64,000 nt of DNA from Rhytidiadelphus loreus (taxonomy: Eukaryota > Streptophyta > Bryopsida > Hypnales > Hylocomiaceae). Each line of letters begins with the position of its first letter. The stretch's first letter is position 1. The stretch is taken from assembly GCA_947034895.1 (NCBI GenBank), contig OX344761.1, positions 89,851,447 through 89,915,446 of the forward strand. Direction: 5' to 3'. The notes below the pieces were generated by a model. That model saw nothing but the letters and a program-made list of their open reading frames with translations. It did not search any database and was not told where the DNA came from. The position numbers and the translations under genes are program-made. Below are positions 19,381-29,768 of this stretch, piece by piece.

Positions 19381-22147
19381 TTTTTAAGTGTTGATTGCAG
19401 GTGTACACAATTTATAGGGTCTCATATTTAGAAGGCAACATTTGTAGGGGGTATTTTGTAGCATGTTACTTTTTAGCAACTAGATTGTATTAGGTGTGAC
19501 TTTTACCATATTAAGAGCAATTCCATTGGAATGTAGCTAGAGCATACATTAACTCTTCAAGGACCAAGTGAACGCAATGTGTCTTCTTCAAATTTTTAAT
19601 GGCAAATTCTCGGTAGGGTGAAACAAATCTCAATATTTTGTAAGCTAGGATCTTGTAGGGTAACAAATTTACATACTTGATGCATTTTTTTATTTTCAAA
19701 ATTTGAAAGTTAGAAGTATTTAAATTTTCATTAGGAAATGTAATCTAATAGAAAAAGGAGCAAACATAATGTTTTTCCAATGAAAGGAATGGTAGGGATG
19801 GGAAAAAACATTTTCTTGGACATTTTTAGTCTTTATTCTACACAAAAAAATTAGGTCTAGAGAAATTTTTGTATTTTTAGAAATTTTTAAAATAAAAAAT
19901 TCAATTTGGTGTAATTAAGTACACAAAATAATTAGAATGATTCCAAATATTTTAAAGATTTTCCAAACAATATGCTAATAATATCAATTGTTAAATTCAA
20001 AAATTGATGTAAATATCATTTTTTTAAATTTTGTAGAATCCAATATTCCAATTTGGTCAATTTGAAAATGTGTACAAATTTGAAAGAGTTTTTTTTTTCT
20101 TAATTTTTTAGATTAAAAAAATATTGCATTTGCCTTAGATTCCAATGCAAATTTTTGGGGGGGGGGATAGGGTGGGATAAAAAAGCATTATTCACCTTCT
20201 TATAATTTTTCTTCCCCCAAAGTTGCGTTTTTTGCCTATAAAATTGATCATCCAAAAAATTTATAATCTAAAAATCCAACAATCAAAATTTTCCACATTT
20301 AATTCCATGCATCAAGGCAAAGTAGTCTTTAGTCTTGTACAATTAAAATTAAAAAACTCAAGCACATCCATGTGCAAAAACTGGGGCAAAAACATATCAA
20401 AGTAGGACAATCATTGGAAACCTCCATTGTCCTGAAGTTGTTGGGCCTTGAGGGATTAAAGTTAATGAGACTATTTGGATACTTTAAATATTTCAACATA
20501 TTTGTAAGAGTGTTTTTTTGTCAAGAAATTTGTTGTAGATAAATATTATTGTAAATAAGTTGGATTGAAAAGAACCATTTTATAATGAATGATTTCCTTA
20601 CAACTCTTGTAAATGAGTTGATAGCCCTCTTATACATATCAATAGGCTATTCTACACAAATGACAAGCAAATTATCCAAGTTTAATTTCTATAAAACTAA
20701 CTAACAAAAATGACAATAGCAAGTTATCCCAAGTGGCCACAATAAATTATCCCAAGTGCTTGTATTAAATGAAACCTTGTTTGAAATAGAGAGAATTTGA
20801 AGCAATTCTTATACTAGAACCGGGACTAGAACCTTTAATTAGTACATTTAGGATCCTCTACTTCATTTAAAAATTCTCAAGTTTGATTTTTGGCCTCCTA
20901 AAGTTGTTCTCCCTAATCCAAATTCAACCTAATTCTTGTGTAATAACTATTACTCCATGCTAATTTGCCCACTAAATGCAACCAACATTTTTATCTATTA
21001 CTATCAAATATTTGTGGGGTTGATGGTGCACATGTGCCCTATGGTTCAGATTTTTGTTGGCACAAAAGGAAATGTTTGGACACCATCAACAACTTGTTGG
21101 CTTGTGAAAAGAACTCTTGTCATGACATAGTGAAAACTATTTTGATAAACTTTAAAAAAATCAATTACAAGCATATTTGTATAGTTTTACAAGTCTTCTC
21201 ATTGTTATGAAAAAATTAATCTTCAGATCATGATATCAACAACTTACTTTGTAACATTCTTTTCATACATTTTTAAAACCCAACCAATCTCAAATCAATC
21301 AAGATACTATTTTAATTTTCAAAATAAAAGGAAACTTATAAAAGTTATCATTGAAATATTATATGGTTTTTTCTATACTTACCCTTTAAAGGAAGTGGCC
21401 CTATCACCCCAATAATTAGCCCAAATTAGCAAATTTTTGGATGAATTTTTGCATTATTTGTTCAACATTATTTTGAAATTCATTCATCACCCACTTTTAA
21501 TCCTTAGTGGGTTATAGTAAATTATATTAGGATTATTAGAATTTGTAATTCTATCCTTTTCAAGAAAGACTCTTTGGATTGTTGGTATCCACTTAAATTT
21601 GGCTACAATGTGAAATACATAGCAACGACTTAGCATAGCTTGCAAAACTACCCAAATCACACTTCAAAATGTTGGTGTGGAGATGTTGTCTACTATCATG
21701 ATTGTGGACATTCTATGGATGTGTTAACAATCCATCAATCAACTTTTGTCATTTCGGTCAATCATATCTTTGGTAAATCTCCAACAAGGACAACTAAAGA
21801 GACATGATTTTGATGGACACATTCCAAAGCCACATCTACCAAGCAACTCATTTACAAGTTGTTGAGAGCAAACGAAGAAGTGAAATGTATTTTTGTAGAA
21901 TGAGGGGCAAAAAAATATATCATGTATGGTGTTTAACTAAAGTTAATATTTTCATTATTCAAAGAACAACCTTGTATAGAGACTTTAAAATGTCAATTTT
22001 AAACATAGCCTAAAGTTTTATTGTAAATATTTAATATGGATATTCTCAAAACTAGAAAAGCAAAAGTTGCCACTCAAATCAGTTCTTTGTTCTCGAATGT
22101 TGTTGTACCAATAAGGTTGTGCCTTCAAACATACAAATATGCTTAAT
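19381..22147. other. A/T-rich gene-free stretch
   Basis: Very A/T-rich sequence with short ORFs only. None matches a family I recognise and none shows coding-like composition. A run of nine G occurs near 20156. The last four bases, TAAT, are the target-site duplication of element A. Confidence 0.4.
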
Positions 22148-23557
22148 GGGTGATTGCAAGAAAGACCGAACAATTTTGGTAGCGTTTGGTCAAAAACTAT
22201 GTTTTTTCTGCATTACAAAGTACCTATCTATTTTGAGGCATGTTTGTCCCACCTATACAAAATAATGCCTCTTCTTTATATCAAACTAAAATAATATACA
22301 TGAATGTTTATCCTTAATAACATGTTGCACAAATCATTTCAACTATTAGAAGCATGAAGACACATAAATTTTACTATTACTACTTCAATGTGTTTGATTG
22401 AAGCGTACAATACTCGCACAATCTCCTATATTATTGTGGTTACCTCAAATGTATGTTCATTAGTAGCAAAAGATTCTCATTGTACCTACAATCCATCTCT
22501 AAACATGCAAAAATTTCACAGACAAAATTTTACTAACATTTGTGGGTTGTTGCAAGAAACACTTAGTACTAGGAGTACTAGGAGTACTACAAAATGGAGC
22601 AATCTCAACCGTTGATATGAAAAATCAACGGCCAATAGTACTTTTGAGTACTTTATAATACTGAAATAGTACTATTTAAAAAAAATGATAGATTGTCACA
22701 GAAAGTAGATAAAATTAAGTATAAATTAATAAAAATTAGAAAATCATGAATTAAAAAAAACTAAAAATTGGCCATTTATAAAGACTTGATAGTGATTACA
22801 TTTCACCAAAAACTAAAAGTTGAAACCATCATGAAGTTTGGAGTGCTATGCACAAGGGACCCCTATTTGCATGCATATTGAGAACAAATTATTGTGTTTT
22901 TTTTAATTCCCTTTGGTGGGCATATGCCCATTTAGTGTGGGAATAGGCCACAAAAAAGTCAAGTGAACATCATGTTTTTTGGATACTTCATAGTACTAAA
23001 AAAACCTAAACCGCAAAATGTGATAAATTAGCTAAATTGATATTTAATTATAAAATTATTTTTCAATTTTTTTGAAAAATAACAAATCTCATGTTTTCTG
23101 AGTTAGCAATCTTCCATGAAAATTTCAAGTCCATTGGCTTCAATTTCCAAAAGTTACGGCCAAAACCAACTTCGTCACTTCCATTGTGACACCTCCATTA
23201 GAAGAGATTCCTGCGTTTTAGGAGACTGTGAGTTCCCGGACTACGGGAACTGTGGGAACGCTGCAGGAACGCTCTGGGAACGCTGATCTGACGTGGCCAG
23301 GAGACGGCCACGTCAGATATTATTTTTTAATATATTTTTTATAAAAAGAAACATTTTTTAAAAACATTTTTTATTTTTTTATTAAAAATTTAATTTAATT
23401 TTTTCAATTTTTCAATTTTTCAATTTTTTAATCTTTATTTATTATTATATTCTGACTGTACAGGACTGGTTCCCAGCAATGGGAACAGCCCTGAAACAGT
23501 CTCCCAACTAGCTGAAATCTCCCCTAATGATATGACCGGTCTTTCTTGCAATCACCC
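22148..23557 (+). mobile_element. Element A: non-autonomous DNA transposon with 4-bp target duplication
   Basis: Both ends carry the perfect inverted repeat GGGTGATTGCAAGAAAGACC(G), and the element is flanked by TAAT on each side (22144-22147 and 23558-23561). Body sequence at 22563-23190 follows the plain copy C (53233-53931) at many blocks, for example the 'gagcaatctcaaccgttgat' region and the CCCTATTTGCATGCAT region. Two insertions make it longer: about 22214-22560 (origin unknown), and the TA-flanked MITE D-a at 23201-23524. No transposase ORF is present. Confidence 0.85.
23201..23524. mobile_element. MITE D-a nested in element A
   Basis: A 324-bp insertion flanked by TA on both sides. 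Its ends are GAAGAGATTCCTGCG on the left and GAAATCTCCCC on the right, and it carries the family mark GGAGACTGTGAGTTCCC just inside the left end. At 23290-23320 lies a hairpin, CTGACGTGGCC then a 7-base loop then GGCCACGTCAG. The right half is an A/T-rich run followed by TTCTGACTGTACAGGACTGG. The same organisation recurs at 25952-26228, with weaker relatives at 33572, 49840 and 29769. Confidence 0.8.
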
Positions 23558-23561
23558 TAAT

Positions 23562-24682
23562 TCACTATCACAAAGTTGAAAAAAAAGGTAAGAATTTTAC
23601 ACCAAGAAACCATTGGTTATTGAAACATTTTTTGGTGGCAAAAGTCAATAAATTTTTTATAATTGACACAACTTGAACTAAGGTAGGAATACCATAAATG
23701 ACAACCCCCTCCTAATGGCACAATAGGGTGTTCTAAAACCAACAATAGCTAGCTTTGACGTTGATTTGAATAAGATTCAATTTGCTGAAATTTGATTGGC
23801 TCAGACTTTATTAGGAACAAGTTCCAAGGGAAACTGTTTTAGGTGAAGCTATGAGACAAGAATGGGGTCCAAATAAAGAATTCACATTTATACTCAATAA
23901 AATATTCATTTTTGAAGATTTTTTTTTTTTGCATTCAACCTCATCCTTATTTTTGCACACATTGAACTAAATTTCTCAATGAATTTCCCATATCTTATAG
24001 GCTGAAATGCTTATTTTAACTGTTTATGGTATTCCTACTTTGTGCAAGTTTTTTATGTGATTTTTGAGTAGTTCTACTAAGTAGTGATAATGGGCATGGA
24101 AATGGGTGTTCATACCTTAGTACATTGTTTAGTCGGTTCCAATAATCTTACAAATATTTTTTCCCAATAGATTTAGATAGCAAAAACTCCACAATTATTT
24201 GAATTAGGAGGCCAAAATAACTTCTTCATACCACAATCTTGCCTCCACTTCTTTGGAAGTTGTTGTATGATATTCAAATACACTTTACTACGGTTCCAAT
24301 GCAATTTGTGGTTTGAAAATCTATGCATTTTTGAGCATATAAGAGAAATCATTGGAGGATAGGCAAAGATTTGTTGTGATCATGACACTAGAGTAGGTTG
24401 AAGAACAAGCAAGAAATGATACAAATGATTTAAGTAATATATGACCAAATATCTCTACAACAACTGCAAACATTGATTTCTAATACACCCAATAGAATAC
24501 AAGCTATAATTATAACAAACTAAGGGTGATAACATTAGATGGTAGATAGTGTATAGAAAAGATCCTTATTGTTGTACGATTTTGGATTTCACATTAATTT
24601 TATGTATACATTTGTTACGATGATCAAGTAGTCTTCAATATGATTCCAAAGCAAATTTCAATTTGAAAATCTATCCATTTTT
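23562..24682. other. A/T-rich gene-free stretch
   Basis: No open frame of interest and no recognisable repeat border was found. The first four bases belong to the flank just beyond the target duplication of element A. Confidence 0.35.
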
Positions 24683-25255
24683 TAAGGCCACTTTACACCT
24701 AGAGGCTAGGCCAATTTCACTTGTGGCTGATTGTACAAAATTTCAATTTTGGGGGGGTTGGAAACCATCCTCAACTACTCATTACAACAAGATTATAATG
24801 GGGGCCAATTCTCCCATATGAAAAGGCCTTGGGGCCAAGAAGTCGAGCCAATTCAATAAAATCTAAGGAAAAAAAAGAATGAAGAGTTGAAATTTTTAGG
24901 GTTGCTTTACACTTAGAGGCGAGACCAATTTCCCTTGAAGCCAATTGTATAGCATCCAACGGATCAAATTTGTTGAAAAAAATAATATTTTTCAAATAAA
25001 AAAATTAATTGAAATTTGATAGTGGCCCCTATGCCAAGAATTGGCCTCCCATTTTTTGGCACCCAATTCAGCAAGTTTGGGCCATGTCAAATCATGTCTT
25101 ATTTGAATAAAAAATTCATTCCACCAAATTGGCCCAACCTCTAGGTGTAAAGGGTTTGGGATTGATTGATTTCAGGGTTTGTTCAATCACAAAGTAAGGA
25201 TTCTTGGCCTCTGACACAACAAATTGGCATACCTCTAGCTAGGCGTAAAGCAACA
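24683..25255. repeat. Nested inverted repeats with 'TTTACRCYTAGAGG' arms
   Basis: Two similar left arms occur at about 24685 (CCACTTTACACCTAGAGGCT) and 24901 (TTGCTTTACACTTAGAGGCG), both followed by a 'gccaatttc' type block. Two matching right arms in inverse orientation occur at about 25120-25152 (CCTCTAGGTGTAAAGG) and 25211-25245 (CCTCTAGCTAGGCGTAAAGC). This arrangement suggests two copies of a MITE-like element, one beside or within the other. Exact ends and target duplications could not be fixed. Confidence 0.5.
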
Positions 25256-25639
25256 CTGAGGTAGAACTATCCATTATCATACATATTTTTCTATCTAGGT
25301 ACTTTAGATAAATTATTTGTCAACTCCCATATTTTGAGAGATTGAAAAGTTTGAGAGAAGTCATTTACAAAAAGAGTGAAGACATTTTGACAAAAAACGA
25401 ATTTTCTATGATTTTTCAAAGGTGAAATGTTAAAGTATGAATAGACCCTTGTTGAAGTATGGACAAACCCTTATTGAAGTGTGGGTTGACATGTCCGCTT
25501 TCCAAGTGCATTGTCATTACGATAAAAAGTTGGTTAGATTGTGGTAATAAGTGGATCACTGATGCAAATGGGAGGGTTGCCTAGGTGGCAGAATTGGGTG
25601 GATGGTGGTAAATGGGCAATTCTACCTTATCCCCTAATG

Positions 25640-26520
25640 GACCAAACTGCATTTTTGATAACATAACAGTTTTGGACAGCTCACTACGAATAGATTTTTT
25701 ATTTTTTTATTTGAAATTTCCACACAATATGCGCCCGAGAAGTAACTTTAAGGCCCAACAATTTCATAACTTTTGACTACATGGTTCAAAAGTTATTACA
25801 TGATATGTAATTTTTAGTGTTCGGCAAGCAACCTGAGGAGAAAAAACTTCTTTGAAAATCACTTTTAAAGAAAATAAAAATTTGAAATTGATTCTCTAGA
25901 TTTATTTATATATATATATATATATGGTAAGCTTTTAATCATTCCACATTAGGGGAGATTTCAGCTACTTGGGAGACTATTTCAGGGTTGTTCCCATCGT
26001 TGGGAACCAGTCATGTACAGTCAGAATATAATAATAATAAATAAAAATTAATATATATTTTTAAATTTATATATATATATATATTATATTAAAAAAAATT
26101 AAAAAAAAATTAAAAAATAATATCTGACGTGGCCGTCTCCTAGCCACGTCAGATCAGCATTCCCACAGCATTCCCGCAGTTCCCGCAATTCGGGAACTCA
26201 CAGTCTCTTAAAACGCAGGAATCTCCCCTAATGTTTTGATTAATGAGATGAAAGTTATGAGGAATTTTAGTTTGGATTAGTTTGTGGGTAGTTATGGAAT
26301 CTCTACTCTAAGATAAACTTTGCAGTCATTTATTTAACTCAACTTTAAATATTTTTGAAAAAAAATAAAAGCATTAGGTGTATATTGTTTATTGCAACAT
26401 TACAACCATTGGGATTGGGATTTTACAATTCCATAAATAAATTGTTAACAATTTAGTATTTTTAAACATTCTCTACTTCTTTCTACTTACTATTTTTTTT
26501 CCCTATATGTTGTACAATTT
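25640..26520 (+). repeat. Dispersed repeat G, copy 1 (contains MITE D-b)
   Basis: Sequence similar over several hundred bases to 58330-58900: shared blocks include GCTCACTAC, CATAACTTTTGACTACAT, TAAAAGTT/AAAAAGTTATT and 'cattgggattggca'. Copy 1 is interrupted by MITE D-b (25952-26228), whereas copy 2 lacks it. The repeat has no long ORF and its own class is unknown. Confidence 0.6.
25952..26228. mobile_element. MITE D-b, TA-flanked
   Basis: A 277-bp element starting GGGGAGATTTCAGC and ending GGAATCTCCCC, with TA on both sides (25950-25951, 26229-26230). It is in the opposite orientation to D-a. It contains the hairpin CTGACGTGGCC-GTCTCCT-AGCCACGTCAG at about 26125-26153 and an A/T-rich middle. 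The related repeat at 58330-58900 has no insert at the matching site, supporting the limits. No ORF is present. Confidence 0.85.
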
Positions 26521-26989
26521 CAAATGATCTGAAAATTTTCAAGCATGTAGCCAACTTGACTTGAAGAAGGAATCCAAAGAGTAATAACCATTTTGGACAT
26601 TTTTTCATACAAATGTGACCTTGTGAAGTGCATCTGCCCGTATTTTCACAGGGCCCCCAAAAGGATCTTTGTCACTTGAAACGATAATATCTTGCAATCT
26701 ACATGGTGGAAACTTCTGAATTTTTTTCCAAATCTTCTCAAACCAGTGTACTACAAGATCCCACGGTTACATCTTTCTAAGAATGTTTTCTTTTCTAAAA
26801 TTTGGTACTTGTCCTAGAATTGACAGTTTTGGAGCAGTTTTGATGAAAACATAGTCTCTGATGTTTCAAGGGGTTTAAGTTTGCTAAAGGAGAGCTTCCT
26901 TGAAGTTCCGATGAGCTCGGTTTGGTTGAATCTGCTTGGGAACAAAATTCGTAAGATTATTGGACCCGACTAAGTTAAGTTAATAAGCT
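26521..26989. other. Gene-free stretch
   Basis: Nothing recognisable. Base composition starts to become more balanced towards 26880. Confidence 0.35.
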
Positions 26990-27330
26990 TAAGCCAGGTT
27001 CTACCGATTCTCATGAGTTCCGTGTCCAGAAGAAGTCAGAGAGCAAGATCCAGTTTGGCAGGGAGCAAGATTGTTCCATCGCGTGGGAATTTGAGTCGTT
27101 TCATGTCAATCACTTTGCTGTCGAGTTATGATTGCGCACTCTGCCATCAGTCACGAGGTGCAAGCTAAGCTTGGTGAGCAGCAGCAGCATCTGCATCTTC
27201 AGTCTTCGACGACATCTCAGTTGCAGATCGAATACAGACACTCACTGTCTGTCGGATGAAAACGTGGAGCTCGGTTTGTCACCAGCGTTGTTGCTTTGCT
27301 CCGATCCTTCGCCAATCAATCGGTAAGTTG
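26990..27330 (+). other. G/C-richer patch with short ORFs and a splice-donor-like site
   Basis: In otherwise A/T-rich sequence this patch has balanced composition and overlapping short open frames on the plus strand. One runs from ATG at 27013 for about 51 codons (MSSVSRRSQRARSSLAGSKI..., rich in Ser and Arg). Another starts at ATG 27128 and gives 44 codons with EVQAKLGEQQQ. A third frame stays open until a good donor-like CGGTAAGTT at about 27318. It could be a lone exon of an unrecognised gene, an LTR or a gene fragment. No downstream exon was found. Confidence 0.25.
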
Positions 27331-27819
27331 GAACAACTACTTAAGACAATCATCGAGGCGGAGGGGAATTCTGAAAAGAAAAAGAAAAAGAAAAGAAAAA
27401 AACACAGGCTTTGATGAGGAGAGCAAAGCCTGATGAGGAATGCCTTTTTTTAAAATTTAATTTATTTCTTCAAAATTCCCTCCCATGATGAGATGATTGC
27501 CCTTGTTCAGAAATCAATAAAATATGTGATTGATGAATGAAACATCCATAATCATTGATTACACGGACTTCATGTGTCACATGAAAGAATTTGCATGCCT
27601 TTTGAAAGGGACATTTCATGGTGGGGTTTTACGGTAACTATGGTATTAGGTTCGCAAAAAGTTTAGGCTGTCAAAAGTGTCTTCTAATGTTGAGGTACAT
27701 TTTGCTTTCTCATTACGCGAGCAATGTACAAATACTGTACATTTGAGGAGATGGATGCTTGTAGAGTGTACTATTGTGTTTCAACTTCAAAAATTTGTAA
27801 CTAATTCCAAGAAGCCATA

Positions 27820-27834
27820 AAAATAAATAAATAA

Positions 27835-27866
<32 letters not shown>
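27820..27866. repeat. AAAT/TA microsatellite
   Basis: Several AAATA units followed by about a dozen alternating TA dinucleotides. Simple-sequence repeat, no gene. Confidence 0.9.
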
Positions 27867-27872
<6 letters not shown>

Positions 27873-27876
27873 GAAA

Positions 27877-28000
27877 CGATTTGGGTTAGATGCCAATTCT
27901 ATTTGTCTTTCAAGGGAATTTTATTGAAAAATGATTTCAAGAAGTCTAACCTCCCCAAATTAATTGTCATTTCTTAAATGGGCACTTTATGGACCTCCTA
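27877..28000 (+). repeat. Dispersed repeat, partner at 63712-63835
   Basis: The block starting GAAACGATTTGGGTTAGATG and running through TTGTCTTTCAAGG, TCAAGAAG and CTCCCCAAA is repeated at 63712-63835 with moderate divergence, in the same orientation. The partner region also has the sentence-like features of an LTR (CCATATCTCCAAATGAAC, GAAAGCCCTCGACAGGGCTT upstream), so both may be LTR remnants. Confidence 0.55.
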
Positions 28001-29180
28001 CTTACATCTAAAATCAATAGAATATTAAACAATTTAGCATGGTTTCTATTATTATATTAAAAAAGGTTTTGTAGAGTCTCGTTGGCAGTCAAAAGGGAAT
28101 TTTTGGTTCTCTTAGAATGCATTTTTTGGACACCATAGGAATAAACCATAAATTTTTTTAAGTACTAAAAATAGGTGTTTCTAAAATTGATCGTAGACTC
28201 TCATGAAGAGTGGGAGTATATTTTAGGCAAGAATTTGTAAGGATTAGTTTTAGAATGGTGTCAATTCTAGATGCAATTACCTTATATAGAAACAACATTC
28301 ACCATTTTTGAAAAAAATTGAATCCTTCAAGGATAGGCTCTATCCATTCAGATTTAAGATCCCACATCCATCATAAGTAATTTAACCTCACAAAGATGAG
28401 GCCTATCACTATAGTAGAAAACCAAAATGATCAAATTCTAGCATGAACAAGTTCATTCTTTGATTCTATAGTAACCTTGAAAGTCATTAATCAAACACCT
28501 TTAGTCCTTGACTCCTTGTCTCCTCCTCATTTTTTGGGTGACAATTGTTTTTATTTGGTATTAATAGTGTTGATGGGGATCTTAGCAATGAATTTAGTTT
28601 CACTTTTGAACTAGATTTACTTGTTAATACCGCTCTTGATACCATGCTTTAACAATACAATATATTGGCTAGAAATGCTTGGGATCCATTTTTGTGAGTG
28701 GGCCTACGTGGAAGTTGGAGATTTGGAATTCCTTCTTTAGGTCATAAGCTAGCTTGTCATAATGTCCAACCCAAGGTCCAACCTAATGACCAACAAGTGG
28801 TTTTGATGCCTCCAATTTTGAATTTCTACTCTAAGCCTTACAAACACCCGAATGACCAAATTTGGTTGATTTTTAAGGTGTTTTATAGGTGTAGCTCAAC
28901 TTAAAATTATTGTTTTTCATCCATTCAAGTATTGATGGACTCTCCACAACCTTCCCAAGAATCAACATAAAAATAAGATTTGGGAAGCTTAAGCCTCTAG
29001 ATCTTATGTAGTCTAATGAGTTACCATGGTGCCTTTTAAGAGTTGATGGAGCTAGACTTTTGCATTACATGTTAAATCTTCCAACTCTAGCAATGAAAAC
29101 AAACTCTATATGAATACTTTTAACATACATGCAATTTTATAAATTCATCACACTACCATTGTCCAATATTTAAGTATAAA
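28001..29180. other. Gene-free stretch with a possible second Copia primer-binding site
   Basis: No gene is supported. At 28634-28646 the minus strand reads TGGTATCAAGAGC, close to the Met-tRNA primer-binding site of plant Copia elements, preceded by TTAAAGCA, which could be the end of an LTR. The matching LTR start was not found, so this is only a hint of another retrotransposon remnant. The last four bases, TAAA, are the target duplication of element B. Confidence 0.35.
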
Positions 29181-29768
29181 GGGTGATTGCAAGAAAGACC
29201 GGTCCTATTTCATGTCACAATTGAAGTGATGGAGTTGCCATCAGCTGTAACTTTAAAAAATTGAACTTGATGGACTTGAAATTTTTATTAAAGATGGCTA
29301 ACTTAGAAAGCACAAGATTCTTTATTTTTCATAAATTTTGAAAAATAATTTTATAGTTAAATGTCAATTTTATCCAATTTGTCACACTTTGTGGTTTAGA
29401 TTTTTTTAGTGCTGTGGAGTACCCCAAAATTATGATGTTCACTTGAATTTTTTGTGGGCTATTTCCACACTAGATGAGCATGTGCCTACTAAAGGGAATT
29501 AAAAAAAACACAAATCTTTGTCCTCAACATGTGAGCAAATAGGGGTCCCTTGTACATAGCGCTCTGAACATTCATAATGGTTTCAACTTTTAGTTTTTGG
29601 TGAAATGTAATCACTATCAACTCTTTACAAATGGAATTACTTTAGTTTTTTTTATTCATGATTTTCTAATTATTATTAATTTATACTTAATTTTATCTAC
29701 TTTCTGTGAGAAACTGTCATTTTTTTCAAATAGTATTGTTTCAATACTTATAAGTAGTCAAAACATTA

